Below, in pieces: positions 8,563-17,894 of a DNA stretch of 64,000 bases; the first letter of the stretch is position 1, and every line of letters begins with the position of its first letter. The position numbers and the translations under genes are program-made. The stretch comes from Pseudomonas citronellolis (GTDB taxonomy: Bacteria; Pseudomonadota; Gammaproteobacteria; Pseudomonadales; Pseudomonadaceae), in assembly GCF_900112375.1 (NCBI RefSeq), contig NZ_FOLS01000028.1, positions 54,383-118,382 of the forward strand, given 5' to 3'. The notes under the pieces were generated by a model that was not told the DNA's origin, made no database searches, and saw nothing but the letters and a program-made list of their open reading frames with translations.

Positions 8563-10185
8563 ATGGACCCGACGCGTTCGCGTATCTTCCTCGTTCTTTC
8601 CCTGCAGACCACCGGCCTTCTCGCGCTGTTCATCGCCCAGTCGCTGGGCGGCTGGCCGCTGTCGCTGTGCCTGCTGCTCGGTTTCGCGTTGCTCTGGCTG
8701 CCCTGGTTCGTCGGCCAGCGGCGCAGCCTGCCCGGCGTATCCGCCGCCGCGCCGGAGCTGGCCGCGCTGACCCGCGACCTGTCGCACAGCACCAGCCACA
8801 ATGCGCTGTCCGCCGCCGGCGTGTCCTACTCGGTGCAGCGCCTGGTGGAGCGCCTGGAGTCGCAACTGGCGGCGGCCGAGCAGATCGTCGGCAGCGCCGA
8901 GGTGATGATTCACACCGAGCGCGCCACCTCTTCCCTGGCGCGCCAGGCCATGGACGCCGCCACCCAGGCCCGCGCCGGCAGCGATGTCGGGCGCAGCGAG
9001 CTGCAGCAGGCCATCGCCCGCATGCACCAGCTCAGCGGCCGCGCCGGTGAAAGCCGCGCGCTGATCGAGGCGCTGAGCCAGCGCAGCGAGGACATCCAGC
9101 GCGTCACCCAGGTGATCCAGTCGATCGCCAGCCAGACCAACCTGCTGGCCCTCAACGCCGCCATCGAGGCGGCCCGCGCCGGCGAGCACGGCCGCGGCTT
9201 CGCGGTGGTCGCCGACGAGGTGCGCGGGCTGGCTGCGCGTACCGCCGAGGCCACCGAGGAGGTGGGGCAGATGGTCGAGGACATCCAGCAGCGCACCGCC
9301 CAGGTCGCCGAGCAGATCCTCCAGTTGGCCGCCGACCTCGACGAAGGCGTGGCCCAGGTGGAGCGCACCGGCGGGCAGCTGGAAGGCATCGCCGGGCTGG
9401 CCGCTGGCGTCGAGCGGCAGATCACCGAGATCGCCGAAGGCGCGGAGATCAACCGCCACCAACTGGACAACCTGTTCGCCGCGGTGGAGCGCATGCGCGC
9501 CGACATCCGCGTCAGCGACGAGCAGACCCACCGCCTGGCCGACGCCGCTGTGCACCTGGAGGCCCAGGCCGAGGCCATCAGCGAGCGCCTGGCCGAAGTG
9601 GGCCTGGACGATTACCACCAGCGCGTCTACGACCTGGCCCGCGAAGGTGCATCGAGCATAGGCGCGCGCTTCGCCGCCGACCTGGAGGACGGGCGGATTT
9701 CCGCCGAGGACCTGTTCGACCGCCACTACCAGCCGATCCCGGGCACCGAGCCGCAGAAGTACAGCACGCGCTTCGACCGCTACACCGACGAGGTGCTGCC
9801 GAAGATCCAGGAAGACCTGCTGCAGCGCCACGAGGGCCTGGTGTTCGCCATCGCCTGCACCGCCGAGGGCTACGTGCCGACGCACAACCGCGCCTTCGCA
9901 CAGGCACCGACCGGCGACCCCGAGGTGGACCGCCTGAAGAGCCGCAGCAAGCGCCTGTTCGACGACCGCACCGGGATCCGCTGCGGCAGCCACCAGCAGG
10001 CGCTGCTGTTGCAGACCTACTGCCGTGACACCGGCGAGCAGATGCACGACCTGTCGGTGCCGATCTTCGTCAACGGCCGCCATTGGGGCGGCTTGCGCCT
10101 GGGCTACCGGCCCGAGAGCATGCCGTTGAGCGAGACGCCGGCGCTGCGCAGCCCAGGCCGGCGCGAGGCCGCCTCGGCCCGGTGA
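8563..10185 (+). CDS. Methyl-accepting chemotaxis protein with C-terminal sensor-like extension
   Basis: A 540-residue protein; the ATG at 8563 has GGAGAGG upstream. Two closely spaced membrane segments (about 8-26 and 31-50) leave almost no periplasmic domain. A long coiled-coil signalling domain follows, with the conserved hairpin tip at about 184-230 ([38 protein letters not shown]) that binds CheA/CheW. Residues about 345-530 form an extra cytoplasmic domain ([65 protein letters not shown]), a module seen in several Pseudomonas chemoreceptors, so sensing is probably intracellular. Ligand unknown. It is monocistronic with its own terminator. Confidence 0.88.
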   Translation: MDPTRSRIFLVLSLQTTGLLALFIAQSLGGWPLSLCLLLGFALLWLPWFVGQRRSLPGVSAAAPELAALTRDLSHSTSHNALSAAGVSYSVQRLVERLESQLAAAEQIVGSAEVMIHTERATSSLARQAMDAATQARAGSDVGRSELQQAIARMHQLSGRAGESRALIEALSQRSEDIQRVTQVIQSIASQTNLLALNAAIEAARAGEHGRGFAVVADEVRGLAARTAEATEEVGQMVEDIQQRTAQVAEQILQLAADLDEGVAQVERTGGQLEGIAGLAAGVERQITEIAEGAEINRHQLDNLFAAVERMRADIRVSDEQTHRLADAAVHLEAQAEAISERLAEVGLDDYHQRVYDLAREGASSIGARFAADLEDGRISAEDLFDRHYQPIPGTEPQKYSTRFDRYTDEVLPKIQEDLLQRHEGLVFAIACTAEGYVPTHNRAFAQAPTGDPEVDRLKSRSKRLFDDRTGIRCGSHQQALLLQTYCRDTGEQMHDLSVPIFVNGRHWGGLRLGYRPESMPLSETPALRSPGRREAASAR

Positions 10186-10200
10186 GAGCCGGGGGAAGCA

Positions 10201-10240
10201 AAAAAGGCCGTGCATCCGAGGATGTGCGGCCTTTTCGTTT
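10201..10240 (+). terminator. Rho-independent terminator of the chemoreceptor gene
   Basis: A stem of about 16 pairs (AAAAGGCCGTGCATCC with GGATGTGCGGCCTTTT, two G-U pairs) ends in a T-rich stretch, 16 bases after the stop codon. The A-tract on the other side makes it potentially bidirectional. Confidence 0.85.
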
Positions 10241-10245
10241 GAGTC

Positions 10246-10672
10246 AGGGCGGAGCGGATCTCATCCGCGAATCGCGCCGGGATGTCCGGCTATCGCGGAC
10301 AGAGTCCGCTCCTACGGCGTCCAGGACGCATGGCTTTTCGTAGGAGCGAGCTTGCTCGCGAACAAACGCGGTGCCATGCGGTTCGCGAGCAAGCTCGCTC
10401 CTACGAAGAGCACCTCGGGGCGCGCAGGGGAATGGAATGGGGCACCGTAGGGCGCATAACCGTTCGCGGTTATCCGCCGTCGGCGTTATGCGCCCCACAC
10501 ATTGTAGGAGCAATTGTCTTGCCGGCTACGCCGAGGTGCTTTTCGTAGGATGGGTTGAGCTTGCGAAACCCATGCAGTTGGGGGTGATGGGTATCGCTTC
10601 GCTCAACGCCATCCTACGACGGCTCGCGAATGGGGGCCGCTCGTGCCACCGGGGCGCGAGACCCGCCGCGAC
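10246..10672. repeat. Cluster of GTAG-footed REP-like palindromes
   Basis: Four or five different paired palindromes fill this gap. One is built on GGAGCGGATCTCATCCGCGA with its inverted partner ending GTCCGCTCCTAC (10248-10316). The next is a GTAGGAGCGAGCTTGCTCGCGA pair (10340-10411). A GTAGGGCGCATAACCGTTCG element follows (about 10448-10495), then a GTAGGAGCAATTGTCTTGCC element and a GTAGGATGGGTTGAGCTTGC pair (10546-10619). Each arm has GTAG or CTAC at its outer edge, the foot recognised by RAYT transposases in Pseudomonas REP/REPIN systems. No RAYT gene lies in this window, so these would be mobilised in trans. Confidence 0.85.
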
Positions 10673-10673
10673 G

Positions 10674-11417
10674 TCAGAACCGCTTCGTCGCCCGCGCCAC
10701 CACGGTTGCCGTGCAGATGTCCTTGAAGCCCTGCCAGTTGAAGCATTCGCTCTGCGACAGGTCGGTGTCGATGTAGCTCAGCGACCAGTCGATGCCGGCG
10801 AACTCCCTGTCCAGCCTCGCCTCCCATTCGTGGTAGGTGCTGCGGGTACCGCCGTCGCCGGCGAGGTACAGCGAGTCCTTGGCGTCGTTGCGGCCGTAGC
10901 GCAGCTTGGCCTGGAAGCCGGCCGGCAGTTCGAAGCCGTAGCCGACGTAGCTGTAGAGCTGGCTCTGGTCCTTGCCGACGTAGGTGGTGATGTCCTTGGA
11001 GTAATAGCTGGCCAATTCGAAGCCGTAGGCGTTGAGGACGGCGTAGACCTCGCTCTGGTTGAACTGGCCTTCCTTCGGGTAGCGGTACTGGATGTAGCCC
11101 AGGTCCAGGCTCACCGCGTCGGTGGCCTGCCAGTACCAGCCGGCGTAGTAGTCCAGCTCCTGGCGCGTCTTCAGGCCGTAGCCGAAGTCGACGTTGGAGC
11201 TCCACACGCCCAGGTACAGGCCGCTGCTGTGCTGCAGGGTGGCGGCGGCCTGGATGGCCGGGTCGTTCTGCGTCTGCGAGATGCCGCGGGTGCGGTAGTC
11301 GCTGGCCAGGGTGGCCTCCAGCTGGACCGAGAGGTCCTCGGTCAGCTCCAGCGCATGGCTGCTGGTGAAAGGCGCGCAGGCGAGCGCCGCGCCGAGGACG
11401 AGTGCTTTGTACTTCAT
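10674..11417 (-). CDS. TorF-family putative outer membrane porin
   Basis: A 247-residue outer membrane barrel with a signal peptide (1-22, ends SSHA) and alternating amphipathic strands rich in Tyr and Trp. The sequence near residue 38, ASDYRTRGISQTQNDPAIQA, is the signature of the TIGR02001 (TorF) family, and the C-terminal Phe (ATKRF) fits Bam-dependent insertion. It lies downstream of the exported amidohydrolase on the same strand, separated by 134 bases with a strong hairpin. It probably admits the hydrolase substrate or a related compound through the outer membrane (inference). Confidence 0.85.
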   Translation of the reverse strand: MKYKALVLGAALACAPFTSSHALELTEDLSVQLEATLASDYRTRGISQTQNDPAIQAAATLQHSSGLYLGVWSSNVDFGYGLKTRQELDYYAGWYWQATDAVSLDLGYIQYRYPKEGQFNQSEVYAVLNAYGFELASYYSKDITTYVGKDQSQLYSYVGYGFELPAGFQAKLRYGRNDAKDSLYLAGDGGTRSTYHEWEARLDREFAGIDWSLSYIDTDLSQSECFNWQGFKDICTATVVARATKRF

Positions 11418-11450
11418 GGACTTACCCTTTGTTGTGCTTGTGTGGGCAGG

Positions 11451-11525
11451 AAAAAAGCCCGCGCAGCCCCCTCCCGCCGGCGAGCCGGGAAGCGAAAGGG
11501 AAGGAGCGGCGGGAAGGGCCGGGCT
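11451..11525 (-). terminator. Long terminator/attenuator hairpin between amidohydrolase and porin genes
   Basis: Read on the minus strand, AGCCCG (11525-11520) pairs with CGGGCT (11461-11456) and CGGCGGGA (11507-11514) pairs with TCCCGCCG (11472-11479), closing a long stem that ends in six T residues (11456-11451). It lies 27 bases after the amidohydrolase stop and before the porin start, so it should end or attenuate read-through between the two genes. Confidence 0.7.
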
Positions 11526-11551
11526 TCAGCCCGGCAGTGGAGCGAACGGCG

Positions 11552-13309
11552 TCAGAGCGCTTCCTGGCCGTCGGCGCGGTAGACCTCGCGGCCGCCGAAC
11601 AGGGTGTGCAGCACCTTGGCCTCGCCCAGCTCGGCGTCGGGGACGCTGAACAGGTCGCGGTCGAGCACCACCAGGTCGGCCTGCTTGCCGGGGGCCAGGC
11701 TGCCGATCTTCTCGCCCAGGCCGATAGCCTTCGCGGCATTGGCGGTGTACGCGTAGAACATGGCCTGGCGGTCGATGCGCTGCTCGGGGTTGAGCACGCC
11801 CTTCGGGCCCTGGCGCGTCACCGCCTGGTACATCGCCTTCAGCGGGTCTGGGGTGGACACCGGCCAGTCGCTGGCCCCGGCGATGGTGGCGCCGGCGTCC
11901 AGCAGCGATTTGGCCGGGTACATGTAGCGGAAGGCGTCGTCGGCGATGTAGGGCTTGACCAGGTCGAGGGTGTAGTCCTCGGCGGTGGCCCAGTCCAGCT
12001 GCATCGAGGCGATCACGCCCAACTGCTTGAAGCGCGGGAAGTCCGCCGGGTTGACCAGTTGCAGGTGGGTGATGGAGTGGGTGACGCCGCTTTGCCGGTC
12101 CTTGCGCGCCTGGGCGATGCCGTTGAGCGATTCGCGCACCGCGCGGTCGCCGATGGCGTGGATGTGCACCAGCCAGCCGCGGGCGTCGGCGGCGCTGACC
12201 AGCTCGCCGAAGTGCCGCGGATCGAGCAGCAACTCGCCGGGCTTGTGCAGGTTGCTGTAGTTCTCCAGCAGCGCGGCGGACTGCGCCGGGTATTCCAGCA
12301 CGCCGTCGGCGAACACCTTGATGCCCGGCAGGCTCAGGTTGGGAATGCCCTGGAACTGCCGGCGCACCTTGTCGATCACCGCCAGGTCCGCCGGGCGGCT
12401 CTTCGGGTTGACCACCAGCAGCGCGGCGACGTGGGCGCTGAGCCGGCCCTGTTGCGCCAGGTCGCGGTACACCGGCAGCACGCCGACGGTGCGTTCCGTG
12501 GGCTTGATGTCGAACAGCGCCTGGCCCGGGCTGCCGTTGGCCGCCGGGTCCATCCAGGCGGTGATGCCCAGGCTGTTGTTGTATTGCACGGCGGCCAGGC
12601 CGGCGCGGTCGAGGGTCTGCTGGTCGGCGGCGGGCATGGCTGCGGCGACGCGGTCGAAGCCGGAGTCGACGACGAAGCCGCTGGGGGTGAAGTCCGGCGC
12701 GTGGCCGATGTTCTGCTGCTCGGTGGCCGGCAGCGAGCGCACCAGCGCCGCGTCCAGCCTGGCGCGGCGCAGCATGGCGGCGTTGGCCCAGGCGGTGTGG
12801 TGGTCGCTGCCGATGAGCACGATGGGCACCTGGGCCCATTCGCCGGCATTGAAAATCTTCGCCAGCCCCTCGGCCTGGGACCAGTAGCTGGAGTGCATGC
12901 CGTTCAGCACCAGGATGTCGCCGACCCGGGCCTTGCCGTTGTCGCGGGCCTCGCGCAGGCGTTGCGCCAGTTCGTCGAGGCCGACCTGCTCGTCCTCCAT
13001 GCTCGCGGCGATCAGCTCCAGGCCGCCGAAGATGGCGTGCGAGTGGCTGTCGATGAAGCCGGGCATCAGCAGCTTGCCGCCCAGGTCCACCTGGTGGCTG
13101 TGGGCGTCGGCGAGGGCGCGCACTTCCTGGTCGCTGCCGACCTTCAGCACCTTGTCGCCGGCGATGGCCAGCGCCTGTTGCAGCGGCTGCCCGGGCTCGG
13201 CGGTGAAGACCTTGGCGTTGTACAGGATCAGGTCGGCGGTTTGTGCGTGGGCTTCCAAAGTGCCCAGTGCGATTGCGACAGCGAGTGCGCCCTTGATGAG
13301 CCTTCGCAT
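11552..13309 (-). CDS. Exported amidohydrolase (YtcJ-like, amidohydrolase 3 family)
   Basis: A 585-residue protein with a Sec signal (1-22, ends EAHA). After the N-terminal composite domain (ADLILYNAKVFTAEP) comes the metal-binding motif GFIDSHSHAIFGG near residue 90. Later landmarks include DGVLEYPAQ, VHIHAIGDRAVR and SDWPVSTPDPLKAMY near the C-terminus, the usual order of metal-ligand segments in YtcJ-like amidohydrolases, with HQAMFYAYT-type tail sequence. It would hydrolyse an amide or formamide bond in the periplasm. It is divergent from the LysR gene (115-base gap) and followed by a TorF porin, forming a probable LysR-controlled uptake/hydrolysis unit. Substrate unknown. Confidence 0.87.
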   Translation of the reverse strand: MRRLIKGALAVAIALGTLEAHAQTADLILYNAKVFTAEPGQPLQQALAIAGDKVLKVGSDQEVRALADAHSHQVDLGGKLLMPGFIDSHSHAIFGGLELIAASMEDEQVGLDELAQRLREARDNGKARVGDILVLNGMHSSYWSQAEGLAKIFNAGEWAQVPIVLIGSDHHTAWANAAMLRRARLDAALVRSLPATEQQNIGHAPDFTPSGFVVDSGFDRVAAAMPAADQQTLDRAGLAAVQYNNSLGITAWMDPAANGSPGQALFDIKPTERTVGVLPVYRDLAQQGRLSAHVAALLVVNPKSRPADLAVIDKVRRQFQGIPNLSLPGIKVFADGVLEYPAQSAALLENYSNLHKPGELLLDPRHFGELVSAADARGWLVHIHAIGDRAVRESLNGIAQARKDRQSGVTHSITHLQLVNPADFPRFKQLGVIASMQLDWATAEDYTLDLVKPYIADDAFRYMYPAKSLLDAGATIAGASDWPVSTPDPLKAMYQAVTRQGPKGVLNPEQRIDRQAMFYAYTANAAKAIGLGEKIGSLAPGKQADLVVLDRDLFSVPDAELGEAKVLHTLFGGREVYRADGQEAL

Positions 13310-13424
13310 GCTTCCCCCTTGCTTGGTGGTTGATTTTTATTGGTCTGGGCAAGAGGCTAATGGCCTGGGGCTATTTCCCGAAAGCCAGTCACTGGCACAA
13401 GACTTGTGAAAATCTGGAAAGAAT

Positions 13425-14336
13425 ATGGACAGGTTCAGCAGCCTCGCCCTCTTCGTCGCCTGCGCCGAGACCGGCAGTTTCAGCCGCGCCGCCGAGCAAC
13501 TGGGCAAGACGCCCTCGGCGGTGACCAAGGCCATCGGCCAGCTGGAGGCCAGCCTCGGCGCGCGCCTGTTCGAGCGCACCACCCGCAGCATGGCCCTGAC
13601 CGAGGCCGGGCAGCTGTACCTGGACAGCGCCCGCGAGGTGTTGGCGCGCATGCACGAGACCGCCGAGGAGATCGGCCAGCTGCAGCACAGCCTGCGCGGC
13701 AGCCTGCGGATCACCGCGCCGCTGGCGTTCGGCGCGGCCTTCCTCAATGACGTCTGCGCCGACTTCCTCATCCAGCACCCGCAACTGCGCCTGCAGGTGG
13801 ACCTCAGCGACAGCTACGTCGACCTGCTCGACGGCCGCTACGACCTGGCCCTGCGCCTGGGCCACAGCAACCTGCCGGGGCTGATCGTGCGGCCGCTGGT
13901 GGCGAACCGCCTGGTGCTCTGCGCCAGCCCCGAGTACCTGGCGCGCCGCGGCGAGCCGCTGCACCCGCTGGAACTGGCCGAGCACGACCGCCTGACCTAC
14001 TGGCACCCGGCGCTGGACACCCGCTGGTGGCTGGAGCGCGACGGCGAGCGCTTCTCCATCCTGCGCGAGGGGCGCCTGACCAGCGACAACCATGAACTGC
14101 TGCTGGCCGCCTGCCTCAAGGGCAGGGGCCTGATGCCCTGCCCGCTGTGGAGCGTCCAGCCCTACCTGCGCGACGGGCGCCTGCGCAGCGTGCTGGAGGA
14201 CTACCACTTCGACCCCGACGCCTTCGGCCAGCGCATCCTCGCCGTCTACCCCAGCCACAGGCGCGCCACGCGCAAGATCCTCGCCTTCATCGAGCACCTG
14301 GAAGAGGCCCTGCGCCAACTGGGCATCGAGGCCTAG
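13425..14336 (+). CDS. LysR family transcriptional regulator
   Basis: A 303-residue protein with the N-terminal winged helix (FVACAETGSFSRAAEQLGKT then SAVTKAIGQLEASLGARLFERTTR), linker helix and a type 2 periplasmic-binding-like effector domain from about residue 90 (GSLRITAPLAFGAAFL). LysR proteins usually control the divergent neighbour; here that is the exported amidohydrolase, whose start lies 115 bases away. It resembles the large CrgA/DmlR-like subgroup (HPQLRLQVDLSDSYVDLLDG). Its 3' end overlaps the AraC gene by four bases, tail to tail. Confidence 0.92.
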   Translation: MDRFSSLALFVACAETGSFSRAAEQLGKTPSAVTKAIGQLEASLGARLFERTTRSMALTEAGQLYLDSAREVLARMHETAEEIGQLQHSLRGSLRITAPLAFGAAFLNDVCADFLIQHPQLRLQVDLSDSYVDLLDGRYDLALRLGHSNLPGLIVRPLVANRLVLCASPEYLARRGEPLHPLELAEHDRLTYWHPALDTRWWLERDGERFSILREGRLTSDNHELLLAACLKGRGLMPCPLWSVQPYLRDGRLRSVLEDYHFDPDAFGQRILAVYPSHRRATRKILAFIEHLEEALRQLGIEA

Positions 14337-15340
14337 CGCCCGCGGAAACGCCCCGGCGGCACGCCCTTCCAGCGCTTGAAGGCGTGGATGAAGTTGGACA
14401 CCTCGCCATAGCCCAGGCGCTCGGCGATCTCTTCCAGGCGGATGGCGCCGGTGCCCAGCAGTTCCTCGGCCAGGGCCTGGCGCACCTCGTCGAGCAGGGC
14501 GCGGTAGCTGCTGCCCTCGTCCTGCAGGCGGCGGCGCAGGGTGCGCGAGGTCATGTGCAATTCCGCCGCCACCTGCTCCATGTCCGGCAGGCGCCCGGGC
14601 GTGCGCAGCAGGCGGTCGCGGATGCGCCCGGCCAGGCCGCCCAGTTCCTGGCGGCGGGCCAGCAGTGCGCGGCACTCTTCCTCGCAGTGCCGCGCCACTT
14701 GCGGGTTGGCGCCGGGCAATGGCAGATCGAGGGCGGCGCTGGCGAAGACGATGCGGTTGGCGGGCTGGCCGAACGCCGGTTCCACGCCCAGTTCGGCCAG
14801 GTACAGGCTGCTGTCGGCAGGCCGGGGGCGGCGGAACTCGGCGCGCAGGATCGGCAGCGGGCGCCCGGTGAGGTCGCGCTGGATGCGCAGCACGCCGCCC
14901 AGGTCGCGCTCGCAGGCGAAGGCGCGGACGTCCTCCGGCACGCCGCTGTCGTCCAGCAGCAGGTGGGCCTCGGCGCCGTCCTCCAGCAAATCCAGGCGGG
15001 TGAACACGTAGGTCAGCCCCAGGTAGCGCAGGCCGAGGAGGGCGGCGCTGCGGAAGGTCGGGCTGCTGAGCAGGGCGAAACCCCAGATGCCGTAGGTGTT
15101 CAGGTGGTAGCGCAGGCCGGCCTGCAGGCCGCTGCCGGCGGGCAGCCGCTGCGCCAGGTTGCGCAGCACCCGCAGCTCGCAGGCGGCGTCGATCTCGCGG
15201 GCCGGGTCGGCTAGCACTGCCAGGTCCAGGCCGCTGCCGTGCAGGCAGTCCTCCAGCGCCAGGCCATGGTCGAGGCCGAACTGGGTGAGCAGTTGCACGC
15301 TCAGGGCGCTGCGGCGGATGGGCCGGGGCTGGTCGGGCAT
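14333..15340 (-). CDS. AraC family transcriptional regulator (OruR-type)
   Basis: A 335-residue protein. The N-terminal 200 residues match the arabinose-binding-like domain of OruR/QhpR-type regulators (GLQAGLRYHLNTYGIWGFALL). The C-terminal two-helix AraC/XylS DNA-binding domain spans about 235-333 (VAAELHMTSRTLRRRLQDEG and IAERLGYGEVSNFIHAFKRW, then GVPPGRF). It is divergent from the Baeyer-Villiger monooxygenase operon across a 153-base gap and is the likely activator of that operon. The effector is probably the ketone or alcohol substrate (inference). Confidence 0.9.
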   Translation of the reverse strand: MPDQPRPIRRSALSVQLLTQFGLDHGLALEDCLHGSGLDLAVLADPAREIDAACELRVLRNLAQRLPAGSGLQAGLRYHLNTYGIWGFALLSSPTFRSAALLGLRYLGLTYVFTRLDLLEDGAEAHLLLDDSGVPEDVRAFACERDLGGVLRIQRDLTGRPLPILRAEFRRPRPADSSLYLAELGVEPAFGQPANRIVFASAALDLPLPGANPQVARHCEEECRALLARRQELGGLAGRIRDRLLRTPGRLPDMEQVAAELHMTSRTLRRRLQDEGSSYRALLDEVRQALAEELLGTGAIRLEEIAERLGYGEVSNFIHAFKRWKGVPPGRFRGR

Positions 15341-15493
15341 CGCGGGCTCCGTCTTGTCCGGAAATCACAATTTAATGTCCGACTATGCCATAAACCGGCG
15401 CCGCCGGCGGCACTAGCCTATGCTCATCCGCCAGCGCGGCGGATGACGGCAGGCCCCGCGCGGCCGCCGTCCAGCCAAACCGGGAGCACAACA

Positions 15494-16969
15494 ATGCACA
15501 ATACTTCCCGTGATCCGGCACCCTTGCGCGTGCTGATCATCGGCGCCGGCTTCGGCGGCCTGGGCCTGGCCGTCCGCTTGCAGCAGGCCGGCATCCACGA
15601 CTACCTGATCCTCGAAAAGGCCGCCGACGTCGGCGGCGTGTGGCGCGAGAACAGCTACCCCGGCGCCGCCTGCGACGTGCCTTCGCACCTGTATTCCTTC
15701 TCCTTCGAGCCCAAGGCCGACTGGAGCCGCAAGTTCGCCCCGCAGGGGGAAATCCTCGACTACCTGCGCCACTGCGCCGACAAGTACGGCCTGCGCGAAC
15801 GTATCCGCTTCGGTTGCGAGGCGGTGGATGCCAGCTTCGACGAGGCCGCCGGAGAATGGCAGGTGTGCTGTGCCGACGGGCAGACGCTGCGCGCCCGCGC
15901 CCTGGTCTGCGCCACCGGCCAGCTGAGCCGGCCGCTGTACCCGCGCATCGCCGGGCTCGACGGCTTCAAGGGCGTGGCCTTCCACTCGGCGCGCTGGGAC
16001 CACCGCGCCGACCTGCGCGGCAAGCGCGTGGCGGTGATCGGCACCGGCGCCAGCGCCATCCAGTTCGTCCCGCGCATCGCCCCGCAGGTGGCTGAGTTGC
16101 TGCTGTTCCAGCGCAGCGCGCCCTACGTGATCGCCAAGCCGGACCGCCCCTATGCCGCCTGGGAGCGCCGCCTGAAGGCGCGCCTGCCCTGGCTGCAGCG
16201 CCTGGACCGCGGGCTCAAGTACCTGCAGCACGAGGCGCGGGTACTGGCCTTTTCCACCTTCCCGCCGCTGATGAAGTTCATGCAGCTGAGCTTCCGCCTG
16301 AACCTGCGCCGCGGCATCGCCGACGCGCAGCTGCGCCGGCGGCTGATCCCGGACTACCCGCTGGGTTGCAAGCGCATCCTCATCAGCAATGACTACTACC
16401 CGGCGCTGGCGCGGGACAACGTGCGGGTGATCGACACCAGCATCGAGCGGGTGACCGGGGACGCCGTCGTCACCCGCGACGGCCAGCGCTACCCGGTGGA
16501 CGCCATCGTCTTCGGCACCGGCTTCGCCGCCACCGAGTTCCTCGCCCCGCTGCGCGTCCAGGGCCTGGGCGGGCGCTGGCTGGAGCAGGCCTGGGCCGAG
16601 GGCGCCGAGGCCTACAAGGGCATCAGCGTCGCCGGCTTCCCCAACCTGTTCATCCTCTACGGGCCGAACACCAACCTGGGGCACAACTCCATCGTCTACA
16701 TGCTGGAGAGCCAGTTCCCCTACGTGCTGGCCTGCCTGCGCCACCTGGACCGCCAGGGCCTGCGCTACCTGGACGTGAAGCCCGAGGTGCAGCGCGCCTA
16801 CAACCAGGCCCTGCAGCACGGCCTGCAGCACACCGTGTGGGAGAGCGGCTGCGACAGCTGGTACAAGACCGCCGCCGGCCGCAACACCAACAACTGGCCG
16901 GGCTTCACCTTCCGCTACCGCCAACAGACCCGCCAGCCGGAGTTCGCCGACTATGAATGCGCCCGTTGA
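15494..16969 (+). CDS. Flavin-containing Baeyer-Villiger-type monooxygenase
   Basis: A 491-residue protein; the start at 15494 follows GGGAG and keeps the FAD motif near the N-terminus (VLIIGAGFGGLGLAVRL, residues about 12-28). A second Rossmann motif for NADPH (VAVIGTGASAIQF) lies near residue 180, directly after FKGVAFHSARWDH, a good match to the Baeyer-Villiger fingerprint FxGxxxHxxxW. GTGFAATEFLAP and YGPNTNLGHNSI follow as in the EthA/HapE-like group. It would insert oxygen beside a ketone to give an ester or lactone. The esterase and dehydrogenase genes behind it overlap or abut it, supporting a ketone or alcohol degradation route. Confidence 0.9.
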   Translation: MHNTSRDPAPLRVLIIGAGFGGLGLAVRLQQAGIHDYLILEKAADVGGVWRENSYPGAACDVPSHLYSFSFEPKADWSRKFAPQGEILDYLRHCADKYGLRERIRFGCEAVDASFDEAAGEWQVCCADGQTLRARALVCATGQLSRPLYPRIAGLDGFKGVAFHSARWDHRADLRGKRVAVIGTGASAIQFVPRIAPQVAELLLFQRSAPYVIAKPDRPYAAWERRLKARLPWLQRLDRGLKYLQHEARVLAFSTFPPLMKFMQLSFRLNLRRGIADAQLRRRLIPDYPLGCKRILISNDYYPALARDNVRVIDTSIERVTGDAVVTRDGQRYPVDAIVFGTGFAATEFLAPLRVQGLGGRWLEQAWAEGAEAYKGISVAGFPNLFILYGPNTNLGHNSIVYMLESQFPYVLACLRHLDRQGLRYLDVKPEVQRAYNQALQHGLQHTVWESGCDSWYKTAAGRNTNNWPGFTFRYRQQTRQPEFADYECAR

Positions 16970-17894
16970 GTTCGTACCGCCCGTTTCCACCTCGCAGCGC
17001 CTGCTGGCCGGCCTGCTGCGCGGCACCCTGCGCCTGCTGTTCCGCGGGCTGATGCGCCCGTCGATCCCGGTGCCGATGCAGCGCCGGGTGCTGAATGCGC
17101 TCACCGCCGCCACCCTGACCCCGCGCGGCGTGCAGCGCGGCGCGGAAGTCATCGCCGGGGTGCCCTGCGAATGGCAGCGCGCGGGCCGGGGCGAAGGCCG
17201 CACGCTGCTCTACCTGCACGGCGGCGCCTACCTGGTGGGCTCGCCGGCCACGCACCGGGCGATCACCGCCAACCTGGCGCGCCTGGGCCGCCTCGACGTG
17301 TGCGCGGCGGACTACCGTCTGGCCCCGGAACACCGCTTCCCGGCGCCGCTGGAGGATGCCCTGGCGGTGTACCAGGCGCTGCTGGCGCGCGGCCAGGACC
17401 CGGCGCGGCTGGCCGTGGCCGGGGATTCGGCCGGCGGCCACCTGACCCTGCAACTGGCCGTGGCGCTGAAGGAACGCGGCCTGCCGCTGCCCGGCGCGCT
17501 GGTGGTGTTCTCGCCGGTCACCGACGTCAGTTGCACCCAGTGGCACCAGCCAAAAGCCGGCGACCCGCTGATCAGCCGCGCCTGGGTGGAGAGCGCCATC
17601 GCGATGTTCTGCCCGCCCGGCGTGGCGCGTGACTCGGCGCAGTTGTCGCCGCTGTTCGCCGACCTGGCCGGGCTGCCGCCGCTGCTGATCCAGGTCGGCG
17701 AGGACGAAGTGCTGCGCAACGACAGCCTGCGCCTGGCCGGCGCGGCGCGTAAGCGGGGAGTGGACGTCACCTTGCAGCGCTACCGCGACTGCTGGCACGT
17801 GTTCCAGGCCCACGCCGGGGTGCTGCGCATCGCCGACCAGGCCCTGGGCGAGGTGGCGGGCTTCCTCGGCCGCCACCTCGGGGGAGGGCGCTGA
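16953..17894 (+). CDS. Alpha/beta hydrolase, hormone-sensitive lipase type esterase
   Basis: A 313-residue protein with the HSL-family oxyanion motif LHGGAYLVGSP near residue 88 and the nucleophile elbow AGDSAGGHL with Ser at about 158. The catalytic Asp is in QVGEDEVLRND and the His in RDCWHVFQAH. The gene starts 17 bases before the monooxygenase stop, so translation is coupled. The natural job is hydrolysing the ester or lactone made by the monooxygenase. Cytoplasmic; no signal peptide. Confidence 0.9.
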   Translation: MNAPVEFVPPVSTSQRLLAGLLRGTLRLLFRGLMRPSIPVPMQRRVLNALTAATLTPRGVQRGAEVIAGVPCEWQRAGRGEGRTLLYLHGGAYLVGSPATHRAITANLARLGRLDVCAADYRLAPEHRFPAPLEDALAVYQALLARGQDPARLAVAGDSAGGHLTLQLAVALKERGLPLPGALVVFSPVTDVSCTQWHQPKAGDPLISRAWVESAIAMFCPPGVARDSAQLSPLFADLAGLPPLLIQVGEDEVLRNDSLRLAGAARKRGVDVTLQRYRDCWHVFQAHAGVLRIADQALGEVAGFLGRHLGGGR

